Shown: positions 22,597-30,408 of the stretch, one piece after another
Layout: the number at the start of each line of letters is the position of its first letter
How positions within the stretch are numbered: the first letter of the stretch is position 1
NCBI GenBank assembly: GCA_019414545.1
Contig: DXLV01000021.1
Coordinates: 1-30,420, forward strand
Length of the DNA stretch: 30,420 nucleotides
Direction: 5' to 3'
Source of the DNA: Collinsella sp.
GTDB lineage: Bacteria; Actinomycetota; Coriobacteriia; Coriobacteriales; Coriobacteriaceae
Notes under the pieces: generated by a model
Database searches by the model: none
Told to the model about the DNA's origin: nothing
Seen by the model: the letters and a program-made list of their open reading frames with translations, nothing else
Made by a program: the position numbers and the translations under genes

Positions 22597-23996
22597 TTAA
22601 CGGTCGTTTCGTTGCCGATATGAAGTCGCCCCGCACCCCCGATAACGAGGAGCCGGCTGCCGAGCGCGCCTGCGACTTCCGCCCCGTCGACAAGGGCTTC
22701 ACCGAGGAGATGGCGCTGGCCGAGGCCGAGCGCTGCCTCAACTGCAAGAAGCCGTTCTGTGTTGAGGGCTGCCCCGTCAACATCAACATCCCCCGCTTTA
22801 TCGAGCAGATCCGCGCGAAGGACTTCGGCGGCGCCCTCGATACCATCCGCGAGGACTCCATGCTTCCCGCCATCTGCGGCCGCGTCTGCCCGCAGGAGAA
22901 CCAGTGCGAGGGCAAGTGCATCCGTGGCAAGAAGTCCGAGCCCGTGGCCATCGGTCAGCTCGAACGCTTCCTGGGTGACCGCCCCGAGCTCGCCTCCACG
23001 CCCAAGATGGCCCCCAAGAACGGCAAGAAGGTCGCCGTCGTCGGCTCCGGCCCGTCCGGCATCACCTGCGCTGGCGAGCTCGCCCGCAACGGCTTTGACG
23101 TCACCGTCTTCGAGGCTTTCTTCACCGGCGGCGGCGTGCTGGTCTACGGCATCCCCGAGTTCCGTCTGCCCAAGGCAGTCGTCAAGCGCGAGATCGACGG
23201 CCTGGAGGACATGGGCGTCAAGTTTGAGTACAACTCCGTCGTGGGCAACATGGCCACGGCCGAGGAGCTGTTCGAGCAGGGCTTCGACGCCATCTACGTG
23301 GCGACCGGCGCTGGCCTGCCCAAGTTCCTCAACGTCCCCGGCGAGAACCTGCCCAACGTCTTCTTCGCTAACGAGTACCTCACCCGCGTGAACCTGATGA
23401 AGGCCAACAAGTTCCCCGAGTACGACACCCCCACCAAGCACGGCAAGAACGTCGTCGTCTTTGGTGGCGGCAACGTGGCTATGGACGCCGTCCGTACCGC
23501 CAAGCGTCTGGGCGCCGAGCACGCCATCATCGCCTATCGTCGTACCGAGGACGAGATGCCCTGCCGTCGCGCCGAGCTGCACCATGCTAAGGCCGAGGGC
23601 GTCGAGGTTCTGCCGCTCGTCTCCCCGCTCGAGTTTGTCGCTGGCGAGGACGGCTCCGTGTGCGCCGTCAAGGTCCAGAAGATGGAACTCGGCGAGCCCG
23701 ACGAGTCCGGCCGTCGTCGCCCGGTGCCCATCGAGGGCGCCATCGAGGAGATCCCCTGCGACGTCGCGATCTCGGCTATCGGCACCAACGCCAACCCCTT
23801 CGCAAAGAAGATCGGCGGCAAGATGGAGCTCAACAAGTGGGGCTACATCGTTGCCGACGAGGAGACCGGCCAGACCACCGATCCCCGCATCTGGGCCGGC
23901 GGCGACATCGTCACCGGTGCCGCTACGGTCATTCTGGCGATGGGCGCCGGCAAGAAGGCCGCTGCTTCCATCACCAAGAGCCTGCTGGGCGAGTAA
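22587..23996 (+). CDS. nfnB: Electron-bifurcating transhydrogenase large subunit (NfnB) / GltD-like
   Basis: The product has 469 residues. The N-terminal domain binds two [4Fe-4S] clusters: Cys50, 53, 58 and 62 (CLNCKKPFCVEGC) and Cys97, 101, 107 and 111 (CGRVCPQENQCEGKC). A FAD Rossmann motif VAVVGSGPSGITCAGELA and an NADPH motif VVVFGGGNVAMDAVRTA follow, and WAGGDIVTGAATVI closes the FAD site. On its own it would be called the glutamate synthase small subunit, but no GltB is nearby and the partner gene is NfnA, so the transhydrogenase reading is better. The start overlaps the end of nfnA. Confidence 0.92.
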   Translation: MPLVNGRFVADMKSPRTPDNEEPAAERACDFRPVDKGFTEEMALAEAERCLNCKKPFCVEGCPVNINIPRFIEQIRAKDFGGALDTIREDSMLPAICGRVCPQENQCEGKCIRGKKSEPVAIGQLERFLGDRPELASTPKMAPKNGKKVAVVGSGPSGITCAGELARNGFDVTVFEAFFTGGGVLVYGIPEFRLPKAVVKREIDGLEDMGVKFEYNSVVGNMATAEELFEQGFDAIYVATGAGLPKFLNVPGENLPNVFFANEYLTRVNLMKANKFPEYDTPTKHGKNVVVFGGGNVAMDAVRTAKRLGAEHAIIAYRRTEDEMPCRRAELHHAKAEGVEVLPLVSPLEFVAGEDGSVCAVKVQKMELGEPDESGRRRPVPIEGAIEEIPCDVAISAIGTNANPFAKKIGGKMELNKWGYIVADEETGQTTDPRIWAGGDIVTGAATVILAMGAGKKAAASITKSLLGE

Positions 23997-24024
23997 TCAC
24001 CCACAGCGCTAGCCATCAAACGGC

Positions 24025-24062
24025 AAAGTCCCCGTCGAACACACGTCCGGCGGGGACTTTTT
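24025..24062 (+). terminator. Terminator of nfnAB
   Basis: AAAGTCCCCG pairs with CGGGGACTTT around a 16-base loop, followed by TTT. It lies 28 bp after the nfnB stop. Confidence 0.9.
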
Positions 24063-24077
24063 CTATGCCGACCACCC

Positions 24078-24115
24078 AAACCACCACGATGGGGCAGGCA
24101 CCTTTGTGGCGGTTT
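24078..24115. repeat. Palindrome flanking the second array, left copy
   Basis: AAACCACCAC and GTGGCGGTTT form an imperfect hairpin around GGGGCAGGCACCTTT. Its reverse complement closely matches 24411-24451, so the array of 57-bp units sits between inverted copies. Confidence 0.75.
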
Positions 24116-24135
24116 GGGACTTGCCCGGTCGTTTT

Positions 24136-24353
24136 GTCTCAATCTGTAACAGCTGGAGTCCGTTGAGCCCTGCAGTTGTTACAGATTGAGATATTGTGCC
24201 GGCCGGCCACGCTGCATCTCAATCTGTAACAGTTAGAGACCAAATATGCCGCCTGGTGTTACAGATCAAGACGTTGGGCTGACGGCCGAACGGTTCATCT
24301 CAATCTGTAACAGTTAGAGCCATTTTCGCTGGCTTGGTGTTACAGATCGAGAC
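24136..24353. repeat. Second array of the 57-bp palindromic units, three copies
   Basis: Units at 24136-24192, 24216-24272 and 24297-24353 have the same 16-25-16 layout as the units at 13-389, with the core TCTGTAACA/TGTTACAGA unchanged. Starts are 80 and 81 bp apart. The spacers differ from those of the first array (one contains GCCGGCCGGC). Unit 1 pairs along 15 of 16 arm bases. Units 2 and 3 have one or two mismatches at the same outer positions as units 1 and 3 of the first array. Confidence 0.9.
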
Positions 24354-24404
24354 TATGCAAAAGCCGAGGATAGGCACTGCCGCCAAGGCCTTTCCCTCGG
24401 CCTA

Positions 24405-24451
24405 AAACAAAAACCACCACAAAGGTGCCTGTGTCCCCCTTGTGGTGGTTT
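24405..24451 (-). terminator. Terminator of the cytidylate-kinase-like gene, right copy of the flanking palindrome
   Basis: On the minus strand AAACCACCACAAGG pairs with CCTTTGTGGTGGTTT, then TTTGTTTT follows. It begins 7 bp after the stop codon. The same sequence in inverted orientation lies at 24078-24115. Confidence 0.85.
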
Positions 24452-24457
24452 GGTCGG

Positions 24458-25081
24458 TTAGTCTTCGAGCTGCGCTACTTTGTAGCGGTAGGCAGCGGCG
24501 ATAACGTCTTTGCAGCCCTCGCGGCCCAGCTTGGCGCGGTTGACGACGATGTCCTTACCGCTCGTCATCTTCCACTTGCCGGCGCTGTAGCGCTTGTAAA
24601 AAGCCTCACGCGCCTTCTGCTGCTGCTTGACCAGCTTGGCGCCCTTCTTTTTATTAAGGCCACGCTTCTTGCGCACAATCTCGACGCGATCCTCAAAGGG
24701 AGCGGTCACCAGCACGGCAATGTGGTTGGGGTTGTTGCGAAGCAGGTAATCGGACAGACGGCCTTCGATAATGCAGCTCTCGGTCTCGCCCAGGTCCAAA
24801 ATCACCTGGCTCATCTTCTGGAACAACTTGTCCGAGTACGAACGCGCATCGTAGCGGTCGGGCAGAAACGCCATGTTCTCCACGGCCAGACGCTCGTCGT
24901 AGGCGGCCATCTTATCGAGCGACTCGCCCGCGCGCAGCGACGCACGCACCAGCAGCTCGTTGTCATACAGCGGAATCCCCAACTCGTCGGCAAGCATGCG
25001 ACCAATCTCGTGGCCCTCGGCGCCAAAGTCGCGCGCGATGGTAATGACCACAGGATTCTTCTTATTCTCCAGATCGCTCAT
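24458..25081 (-). CDS. Cytidylate-kinase-like family protein
   Basis: The product has 207 residues. The N-terminus VITIARDFGAEGHEIGRMLA is the modified phosphate loop of the cytidylate-kinase-like family (PF13189 type), in which the usual GK[ST] is absent and the loop ends in G-x-E-I-G. CIIEGRLSDYLL and a lid region rich in Lys and Arg (VRKKRGLNKKKGAKLVKQQQ) follow. The real substrate of this family is not established. AAAGGA before ATG 25081 sets the start; a longer frame begins inside a REP-like hairpin. It follows the ABC permease in the same direction, but the hairpin at 25099-25127 separates them. Confidence 0.85.
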   Translation of the reverse strand: MSDLENKKNPVVITIARDFGAEGHEIGRMLADELGIPLYDNELLVRASLRAGESLDKMAAYDERLAVENMAFLPDRYDARSYSDKLFQKMSQVILDLGETESCIIEGRLSDYLLRNNPNHIAVLVTAPFEDRVEIVRKKRGLNKKKGAKLVKQQQKAREAFYKRYSAGKWKMTSGKDIVVNRAKLGREGCKDVIAAAYRYKVAQLED

Positions 25082-25098
25082 CGCGATTCCTTTCTCTA

Positions 25099-25127
25099 TG
25101 TGACAAAGGGGCTGTCCCTTTGCCACA
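25099..25127. repeat. REP-like hairpin, GTGACAAAGGGG type
   Basis: TGTGACAAAGGG pairs with CCCTTTGCCACA around five bases, with one mismatch. It lies in the 48-bp gap between the permease stop and the kinase-like gene. A relative is found at about 534-555. Confidence 0.75.
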
Positions 25128-25129
25128 TT

Positions 25130-25768
25130 CTACGCTGCCACCATTCGCCTCTGATATGCGCGAACCAGCAGCGAGATACCAAAGTTGAGCACAAAGTACA
25201 TCGCAAACACCAGGCCGTAGAGCATAAGCACCTGCGACAGGTCGATCGCGTGGGCCATCACGACGTTTGCCGTGTACATGAGCTCGGCCACGTTAATACC
25301 CGAAAGATACGAGCTGTCCTTGATGACGGTCGTGCACTGGCTAAACAGCGCCGGAATGATCGTCTTAAACGTCTGCGGCAGAATGATGTAGCGCATGGTG
25401 GCAAAGAAGCCGAAGCCCTGGCTCTGCGCTGCCTCAAACTGGCCGCGCGGAATCGAGTTGAGACCGCCGCGCACAATCTCGGCCATAACAGCACTGGTAA
25501 ACAGCGTAAAGGCGATGGTCGAAATCACAATGTCCAAACCCTGCACAGTAAAGTAGATAAACAGGATCCACAGCAGGTTCGGCGTGCAACGGAACAGCTC
25601 GATATAGGCGCTCACCAAAATACGGAACGGGCGGGGCGCATAGCTCTTAACGAGCGCCAGCACCGTGCCAAAGATGAGCGAGAAAAAGATCGACAGCGCC
25701 GAGATCTCGATGGTCTTAACAAAGCCGCCCCAAATGTAGAGCAGGTTGGTCGCGTTGAAGATTTCCAT
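25130..25768 (-). CDS. Polar amino-acid ABC transporter permease (second)
   Basis: The product has 212 residues and is a HisM/GlnP-type inner-membrane permease with about five spans. The EAA loop that contacts the ATPase is visible (SIPRGQFEAAQSQGFGFFAT, about 104-123), followed by ILPQTFKTIIPAL. It starts three bases after the stop of the first permease, so the two form a heterodimer from one mRNA. Substrate specificity cannot be read from this subunit. Confidence 0.93.
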   Translation of the reverse strand: MEIFNATNLLYIWGGFVKTIEISALSIFFSLIFGTVLALVKSYAPRPFRILVSAYIELFRCTPNLLWILFIYFTVQGLDIVISTIAFTLFTSAVMAEIVRGGLNSIPRGQFEAAQSQGFGFFATMRYIILPQTFKTIIPALFSQCTTVIKDSSYLSGINVAELMYTANVVMAHAIDLSQVLMLYGLVFAMYFVLNFGISLLVRAYQRRMVAA

Positions 25769-25771
25769 GCG

Positions 25772-26518
25772 CTAGGCCTCCTCTACGTTGTCGAGCCCCA
25801 GCTCGGCCAGGCTCACGCCACGCGGACGCTCCTTGGAGCGGCGCTCGAGCCACTGCACCAGCATGGCGAGCGGAAAGCAAATGATGAAGTACATAAGGCA
25901 GCAGACGATGTATCCCTGCAGGTAACCGTACAGACTCACAAAGTTGTCGGAACGGTACATAAGGTCGCCGCCGGCCACAAGCGCCAGCACCGACGTGTTC
26001 TTGACCAGGTTGAGCGCCTGGTTACACAGCGGGGGCAGAATGATCTTGAACGTCTGGGGCAGTACGATGTACCAGTATGCCTGCGCACGGGTGAAGCCCT
26101 GGCTCTGGGCCGCCTCCATCTGACCGCGCGGAACCGCCTCGATACCAGTGCGGATGACCTCCGAAATGTAGGCCGCGTGATACAGGCCCACACCCAAGAA
26201 GCCCAGCACGAACGGCGCGATGCGCACCGGCTGGTCGGCACCGGTTATGGCCTGTAAAAACTGAGGACCGGCCATGTACATAAAGAGCACCTGTACGGGC
26301 AACGGGGTGTTCTGGTAAAACTCCACGTACACGCGGCTTATGGCGCGCAGCACGCGCGAGCGAGTGGTAGAGAACACGCCCAGCAGCGTGCCCAGCACCA
26401 GCGACAGCAACAGACCGGCAACGACCACCTGCAGCGTCGCGCCAAAACCCTCCCAGAAGGGCCCCATGTTTTGAAATGTCGTCGACCAACGGTCGGCGTC
26501 AAATAATCCTTCGGGCAT
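25772..26518 (-). CDS. Polar amino-acid ABC transporter permease (first)
   Basis: The product has 248 residues. It has the same permease fold, with EAA loop AVPRGQMEAAQSQGFTRAQA and VLPQTFKIILPPL, and a C-terminal charged tail (ERRSKERPRG). GGAAGGA five bases before ATG 26518 sets the start and rules out the 23-residue longer frame, which would overlap the lipoprotein gene. It pairs with the next gene to form the channel. Confidence 0.93.
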   Translation of the reverse strand: MPEGLFDADRWSTTFQNMGPFWEGFGATLQVVVAGLLLSLVLGTLLGVFSTTRSRVLRAISRVYVEFYQNTPLPVQVLFMYMAGPQFLQAITGADQPVRIAPFVLGFLGVGLYHAAYISEVIRTGIEAVPRGQMEAAQSQGFTRAQAYWYIVLPQTFKIILPPLCNQALNLVKNTSVLALVAGGDLMYRSDNFVSLYGYLQGYIVCCLMYFIICFPLAMLVQWLERRSKERPRGVSLAELGLDNVEEA

Positions 26519-26543
26519 TTGATTCCTTCCTTGGACGATGCGC

Positions 26544-27419
26544 CTATACAAGACCCCAGGTCTTGACCTCTTGGTCGAGCCAGCCATCGGCCAGGCGATC
26601 GCAAATCACCTGATCGACCACAGCCGAAAGGTCGCAGCCCTTCTTGGTCGCCACGCCGTAGCCCTGCTCGCCAAACTTGACCTCGGGCTGTAGCAGCTCA
26701 ACGGTCTCGTTCATGTAACCGGCCAGCGTGGAGCGGTCCATGGCAAAGACGTCGATATTGCCGGCGTCGAGCGAACTCTTGATGATGGGGTAGCCGCTAA
26801 AGGCCCTAAACTCGGGCTCGCAGCCAAAGCCATTGTCCTTGATCATCTGCTCGATCAGGCCCTGCGTGGTAGCACCCTGGCTCACGCCGATGACCTTGCC
26901 GTCCAGATCCTCAATCGAGGTAAAGCCCGAACGCTTCTTGACCATGAGTCCCACGTAGTCGGTGCGGTACGGCGTCGAGAAATCCCAGCTCTTCTTGCGC
27001 TCGTCGGTGATGGTGTAGGTCGCCGCGACCACGTCGAGTTGGCCGTTATCGATCAGCGGGCCGCGTGTCTTGGGCGTTACGTCGGTAAACTCGACAAGCT
27101 CCTGGGCGCGGGCCTCCTTATAGCTCACGCCAAAGACGGCAGCGGCGATCTGGTAGCACAAATCGACTTCCATGCCCTCAAAGCGTCCCTTGGCGGTGTC
27201 GTAATAGCCGTAACCGGGAACATCCTTCTTAACGCCGGCATTCAGATGGCCACGCGACTTGATGGCCGCAAGCTTGGACCCCTTGTCGGAGCCCTCGCTG
27301 CTGGTGGAGTTGCCGCAACCGGTAAGCGCGGTCCCCGTCAGCGCAAGCATGCCGGCGCCAGCCAGCTGCAAAAAGTGACGGCGCGACACGGCCGCCCTCG
27401 TCATATCCGTCATGTCCAT
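26544..27419 (-). CDS. Amino-acid ABC transporter substrate-binding lipoprotein
   Basis: The product has 291 residues. The signal region carries a Tat-like twin-Arg motif (SRRHFLQLAG) followed by a hydrophobic stretch and lipobox L-T-G-C, so export as a lipid-anchored protein is expected, perhaps by the Tat route. The mature part is a cluster 3 (SBP_bac_3) binding protein, with GRFEGMEVDLCYQIAAAVFG and VVAATYTITDERKKSWDFS. Similar proteins bind glutamate, aspartate or other polar amino acids; the ligand is not certain. There is no strong ribosome site. The start follows the ATPase stop by eight bases, so coupling is likely, and ATG 27413 is a possible alternative. Confidence 0.92.
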   Translation of the reverse strand: MDMTDMTRAAVSRRHFLQLAGAGMLALTGTALTGCGNSTSSEGSDKGSKLAAIKSRGHLNAGVKKDVPGYGYYDTAKGRFEGMEVDLCYQIAAAVFGVSYKEARAQELVEFTDVTPKTRGPLIDNGQLDVVAATYTITDERKKSWDFSTPYRTDYVGLMVKKRSGFTSIEDLDGKVIGVSQGATTQGLIEQMIKDNGFGCEPEFRAFSGYPIIKSSLDAGNIDVFAMDRSTLAGYMNETVELLQPEVKFGEQGYGVATKKGCDLSAVVDQVICDRLADGWLDQEVKTWGLV

Positions 27420-27427
27420 CACCGCGC

Positions 27428-28159
27428 CTAGTGCAGAATCTTGGACAGGAACTCGCGGCAGCGCGGGTTCTCGGGGTTATCGAAGAAGTGCTCGGGCGTG
27501 CCCTCCTCCAGAATGCGGCCGTCCTCCATAAAGATGACGCGGTCGGCCACCTGGCGCGCAAAGCCCATCTCATGCGTCACGCAGATCATGGTGATGTCCT
27601 CCTGCGCAAGCTCAATCATAACGTCCAGAACCTCCTGGACCATCTCGGGGTCGAGCGCCGAGGTCGGCTCGTCAAACAGGATGATGGGCTGCTTGGTACA
27701 CAGGGCACGGGCGATGGCGATGCGCTGCTGCTGACCACCCGAGAGATTCTGCGGATACTCGCCGGCCTTATGCGCCATGCCGACGCGCTTGAGCGCGGCG
27801 ATGGCGATCTCGGTCGCCTCCTCCTTGCTCTTCTTTTGCAGCTTGATGGGCGCGAGCGTCAGGTTGCCGAGCACCGTCATGTTGGGATACAGGTTGAACT
27901 GCTGAAACACCATGGAACTATACTTGCGAGCCATCTCCAGGTGGTTCTTTTTGGTGAGCGGCGTACCGTCGATGATGACCTCGCCCGACGTGGGCTCCTC
28001 AAGATAATCGACACAGCGGATGAGCGTCGACTTACCCGAGCCGGAAGGCCCGATCATTACGAGCTTCTCGCCGCGCTTGACGGTGAGGTTGATATCTTTG
28101 AGCACATGCAGGTCGCCAAAGTACTTGTTGAGATGCTTGATCTCGATCATGTCTGCCAT
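27428..28159 (-). CDS. Polar amino-acid ABC transporter ATPase
   Basis: The product has 243 residues and is a GlnQ/HisP-type ATPase with Walker [10 protein letters not shown] (38-46), Q-loop VFQQFNLYP, signature LSGGQQQR, Walker [14 protein letters not shown] and switch His in VTHEMGFA. It drives the two permeases, and the lipoprotein delivers the ligand. It is the first gene of the minus-strand operon ATPase, lipoprotein, permease, permease. GGAAGGGA five bases before the ATG confirms the start. Confidence 0.96.
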   Translation of the reverse strand: MADMIEIKHLNKYFGDLHVLKDINLTVKRGEKLVMIGPSGSGKSTLIRCVDYLEEPTSGEVIIDGTPLTKKNHLEMARKYSSMVFQQFNLYPNMTVLGNLTLAPIKLQKKSKEEATEIAIAALKRVGMAHKAGEYPQNLSGGQQQRIAIARALCTKQPIILFDEPTSALDPEMVQEVLDVMIELAQEDITMICVTHEMGFARQVADRVIFMEDGRILEEGTPEHFFDNPENPRCREFLSKILH

Positions 28160-28194
28160 GAATGTCCCTTCCCTGCGTTTACACGAGTTGAACT

Positions 28195-28200
28195 ATTGTA
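28195..28200 (-). promoter_or_regulatory. Candidate -10 element of the amino-acid ABC operon
   Basis: On the minus strand TACAAT lies 35 bp before the ATPase start, the same hexamer as before coaX and prs. The -35 is weak. Confidence 0.35.
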
Positions 28201-28267
28201 CGGAAAGAACCACGTTTCCGCAGCCCACACTACATTCCCGTAAAGAACCCGCAATCTTCCACCCACT

Positions 28268-28327
28268 CATTGGGGACGGACTTAAATGAGTACCCCCGTG
28301 GGTACTCATTTAAGTCTGTCCCCAATG
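28268..28327. repeat. 60-bp near-perfect palindrome with GGGGACGG ends
   Basis: Arms at 28268-28295 and 28300-28327 pair at 27 of 28 positions around a 4-base loop. The outer part reads CATTGGGGACGG, the inner part CTTAAATGAGTACCC. It belongs to the GGGGAC-type palindromes also seen at 13970, 14210 and 30308. Confidence 0.85.
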
Positions 28328-28373
28328 GGCATCGAAAATAATACAACCGCCCTTGTTGAGCATAAGTCAGCGA

Positions 28374-28472
28374 AAACCCGTACACGCGAGCAAGGTGACG
28401 TGAAATGAAAGGGCGCAGACCTTATGGTCGCGCCCTTGAAATTGAACGTCAGATTGCCGCGTGTACGGGTTT
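28374..28472. repeat. Composite inverted-repeat element upstream of yqeY 3' end
   Basis: Outer arms at 28374-28401 and 28446-28472 share AAACCCGTACACGCG, then GCAA and TGACGT. They enclose a hairpin with stem AAGGGCGC/GCGCCCTT (28409-28437). This is a fourth element with outer arms around an inner hairpin. Confidence 0.75.
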
Positions 28473-28485
28473 ACAGCGTCGAGCC

Positions 28486-28513
28486 GTTACGCGGTTTGGT
28501 AAAACCGCGTAAC
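28486..28513. terminator. Hairpin after yqeY
   Basis: GTTACGCGGTTT pairs perfectly with AAACCGCGTAAC around four bases, three bases past the yqeY stop. No T-run follows on the minus strand, so it may protect the 3' end or be a weak terminator. Confidence 0.6.
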
Positions 28514-28516
28514 AAA

Positions 28517-28960
28517 TTACGCGAGTTTGGCACCGACGATCTTTGCCGCGGCAGGCTTGTCGAAGTTGCCGCCGGTGGCCTTGCCCAGAGCGCCCATGAC
28601 CTGGCCCATCTGCTTCTTGGACGTGGCACCCAGCTCGGCGATAACTTGCTCAATCAGGGCCTCGAGCTCCTCGCCCGAAACCTGCGCGGGCAGCAGGCTC
28701 TCCAGAATCTTGACCTGCTCGGTCAGGTTGTCGGTACGCTCTTGGTCGGTGCCGGCCTTGATGGACATCTCCAGCGTCTCGCTCGTCTGCTTAATCAGAC
28801 GCTTGATCATGCTGTTGACGTCTTCCTCGGTCACATCGCGGCGCTCGTTGACCTCGATATTCTTCACCTCGGCCTTGACCTGGCGAATGATGGACAGGCG
28901 AACCTTGTCCTTAGCCTTCATGGCTGCGATCATTTCCTTCTGCAGCTCTTCGTTGGTCAT
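28517..28960 (-). CDS. GatB/YqeY domain protein
   Basis: The product has 147 residues. It matches the free-standing YqeY family: an N-terminal helical bundle (EMIAAMKAKDKVRLSIIRQVKAE) with a C-terminal domain like the tail of GatB (LPAQVSGEELEALIEQVI, and MGQVMGALGKATGGNFDK). The GatB tail touches tRNA, but the role of the stand-alone protein is unknown. GAGGAGG eight bases before ATG 28960 rules out the longer frame. It follows the foldase gene by 54 bp in the same direction. Confidence 0.92.
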   Translation of the reverse strand: MTNEELQKEMIAAMKAKDKVRLSIIRQVKAEVKNIEVNERRDVTEEDVNSMIKRLIKQTSETLEMSIKAGTDQERTDNLTEQVKILESLLPAQVSGEELEALIEQVIAELGATSKKQMGQVMGALGKATGGNFDKPAAAKIVGAKLA

Positions 28961-29014
28961 CTGCAAATCCTCCTCAATAGTGCGGGCGACACTCACACGA
29001 GCGCCGCCCCATGA

Positions 29015-30235
29015 TTACTCAGTCGTCGACGAATTGTCGGTCGAACTCTTGGTGACGCCCTTCAGGCTGACGTTGTACGGCACGTCCTTGGGCATGGGGT
29101 TAACGGTGATGTCGGCGTCCTTCTTGTACTGCTCCAGCCACTCGCTGTACGCAGTGCTCTCTGCCTGCGTCTTCACCACGTTGGAGACATACTTCTTGAT
29201 GTCCTTGGGTACCTGCTTGATATCATCGACCTGATTATCGACATGGAAGTAGTCGGTGCACTTGATGATGTGGTAACCATACGTCGACTCGACGACGTCG
29301 CTCACATCGCCCTTGTTGAGCCCCTCGAGCGCCGCCTGGTAGCTGTCGACGAAGGTAGTGAGCTTATCCCAACCCACATCGCCCTTCTTCTCCTTGGAGC
29401 CGGTGTCGTCGGAATACTGCTCCACGGCGTCCTCAAAGCTCAGCTCGCCGGAGTTAATCTTGTCCAGGCACTCCTGCGCCTTGGCCTTGGCGGCAGCCTT
29501 GTCCTCGTCGGATGCGTCGGAATCGACCTTGATCAGGATGTTCGACGAGCGGCGGGCATCGTTGTACTTCGACAGGTTCTCGTTGATGTAATCGACGATC
29601 TCGCTGTCCTTGGGCTTGCTGGTGGGCGCCACGGCTTCCTTGAGCTTTTGCTGCGCCAGGCTCTCCTTGAGCGAGTCCTTGTAGGTGTCCTCGGTGTAGC
29701 CGTAGGTCTTAAGGGCCTTCTTAAAGGCCTTGGCACCGCCCGCGCTCTTGCACGCGTCCTTCCAAGCCTTCTCGACCTCCTCGTCCGACACCGTCACGCC
29801 GTTCTCCTTCTGTGCCTGTTGAAGCAGAATCTGCTGCGTGTAGGAGTCGATGAGTTGCTTGCGGTACTTCTTGGGCGTGAGGTCGTTGTCGACCAGATAC
29901 TGTGCCCAGTCCTTGTCCTTGGTGTAGCCGTAGGACGTGCGCATGCTCATGATCTGCTTGGTCACGGTGTCCTCGGTGAGGTTGGTGCCGTTGATAGTGG
30001 CAGCTACACCGCCGGTAAGCTTGTAGCCCGAGGTATCCTCTGCCTGCGACATCAGGCCGGAGCACGCCATGGCCGAGACGGAAAGCAGCATTGCCAGCAC
30101 GCCGATGACCACCAGAACGATCTTGACGGTCTTGGACACGCGGGTCTTGCGCTGCTTCTTGCGAGAGCTGGAGGCGGCGCGAGCCTGCTGCTCGGGCGTC
30201 GGCTCGGGTGCGGGGTTCTTTTTCTTATTTGCCAT
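29015..30235 (-). CDS. PrsA/SurA-like foldase with parvulin domain
   Basis: The product has 406 residues. A Lys/Arg-rich cytoplasmic N-terminus (1-37) precedes one membrane segment (about 38-57); AMAC at 55-58 is a poor lipobox, so a membrane anchor is likelier than a lipid anchor. A SurA_N-like helical domain (about 75-225) precedes a parvulin prolyl-isomerase domain (about 228-327). Its first strand reads SSNILIK where active parvulins usually have S-H-I-L, so the first active-site His is Asn232; the later His in YGYHIIK is kept. Chaperone activity outside the membrane is likely, isomerase activity doubtful. GAAAGG before ATG 30235 sets the start; an upstream 33-codon extension has no support. 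Confidence 0.9.
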   Translation of the reverse strand: MANKKKNPAPEPTPEQQARAASSSRKKQRKTRVSKTVKIVLVVIGVLAMLLSVSAMACSGLMSQAEDTSGYKLTGGVAATINGTNLTEDTVTKQIMSMRTSYGYTKDKDWAQYLVDNDLTPKKYRKQLIDSYTQQILLQQAQKENGVTVSDEEVEKAWKDACKSAGGAKAFKKALKTYGYTEDTYKDSLKESLAQQKLKEAVAPTSKPKDSEIVDYINENLSKYNDARRSSNILIKVDSDASDEDKAAAKAKAQECLDKINSGELSFEDAVEQYSDDTGSKEKKGDVGWDKLTTFVDSYQAALEGLNKGDVSDVVESTYGYHIIKCTDYFHVDNQVDDIKQVPKDIKKYVSNVVKTQAESTAYSEWLEQYKKDADITVNPMPKDVPYNVSLKGVTKSSTDNSSTTE

Positions 30236-30307
30236 AGTTGGCCTTTCGCATAACGAATCGAACAAACGCCATTGTGTCACAACGCAGCCCCCGCGGCACG
30301 CTTGGTG

Positions 30308-30353
30308 CATTGGGGACAGGTTAATCTGCACCATTTTGGTGCAAAGGGGACAG
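30308..30353. repeat. GGGGACAG-type repeat upstream of the foldase gene
   Basis: CATTGGGGACAGG at 30308-30320 and AGGGGACAG at 30345-30353 flank a 17-base palindrome TGCACCATTTTGGTGCA (30327-30343). No gene is present in 30236-30420. Confidence 0.65.
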
Positions 30354-30381
30354 CTCTGGCAGCCAGCAGTTAGGGACGTTC

Positions 30382-30408
30382 CTTATAATATGAGCAGGAC
30401 ATTGTCAA
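30382..30408 (-). promoter_or_regulatory. Candidate promoter of the foldase-yqeY unit
   Basis: On the minus strand a perfect -35 TTGACA (30408-30403) is followed 15 bases later by TATAAG (30387-30382). The spacer is shorter than usual. The leader to ATG 30235 would be about 140 nt and would include the GGGGACAG repeat. A TATAAT on the plus strand overlaps it. Confidence 0.4.

Noticed and set aside
24425..26257. A 610-residue plus-strand frame
   Set aside because: It lies opposite the kinase-like and permease genes, which have clear motifs and ribosome sites.
29243..30253. A Leu/Val-rich plus-strand frame
   Set aside because: It is the antisense of the foldase gene.
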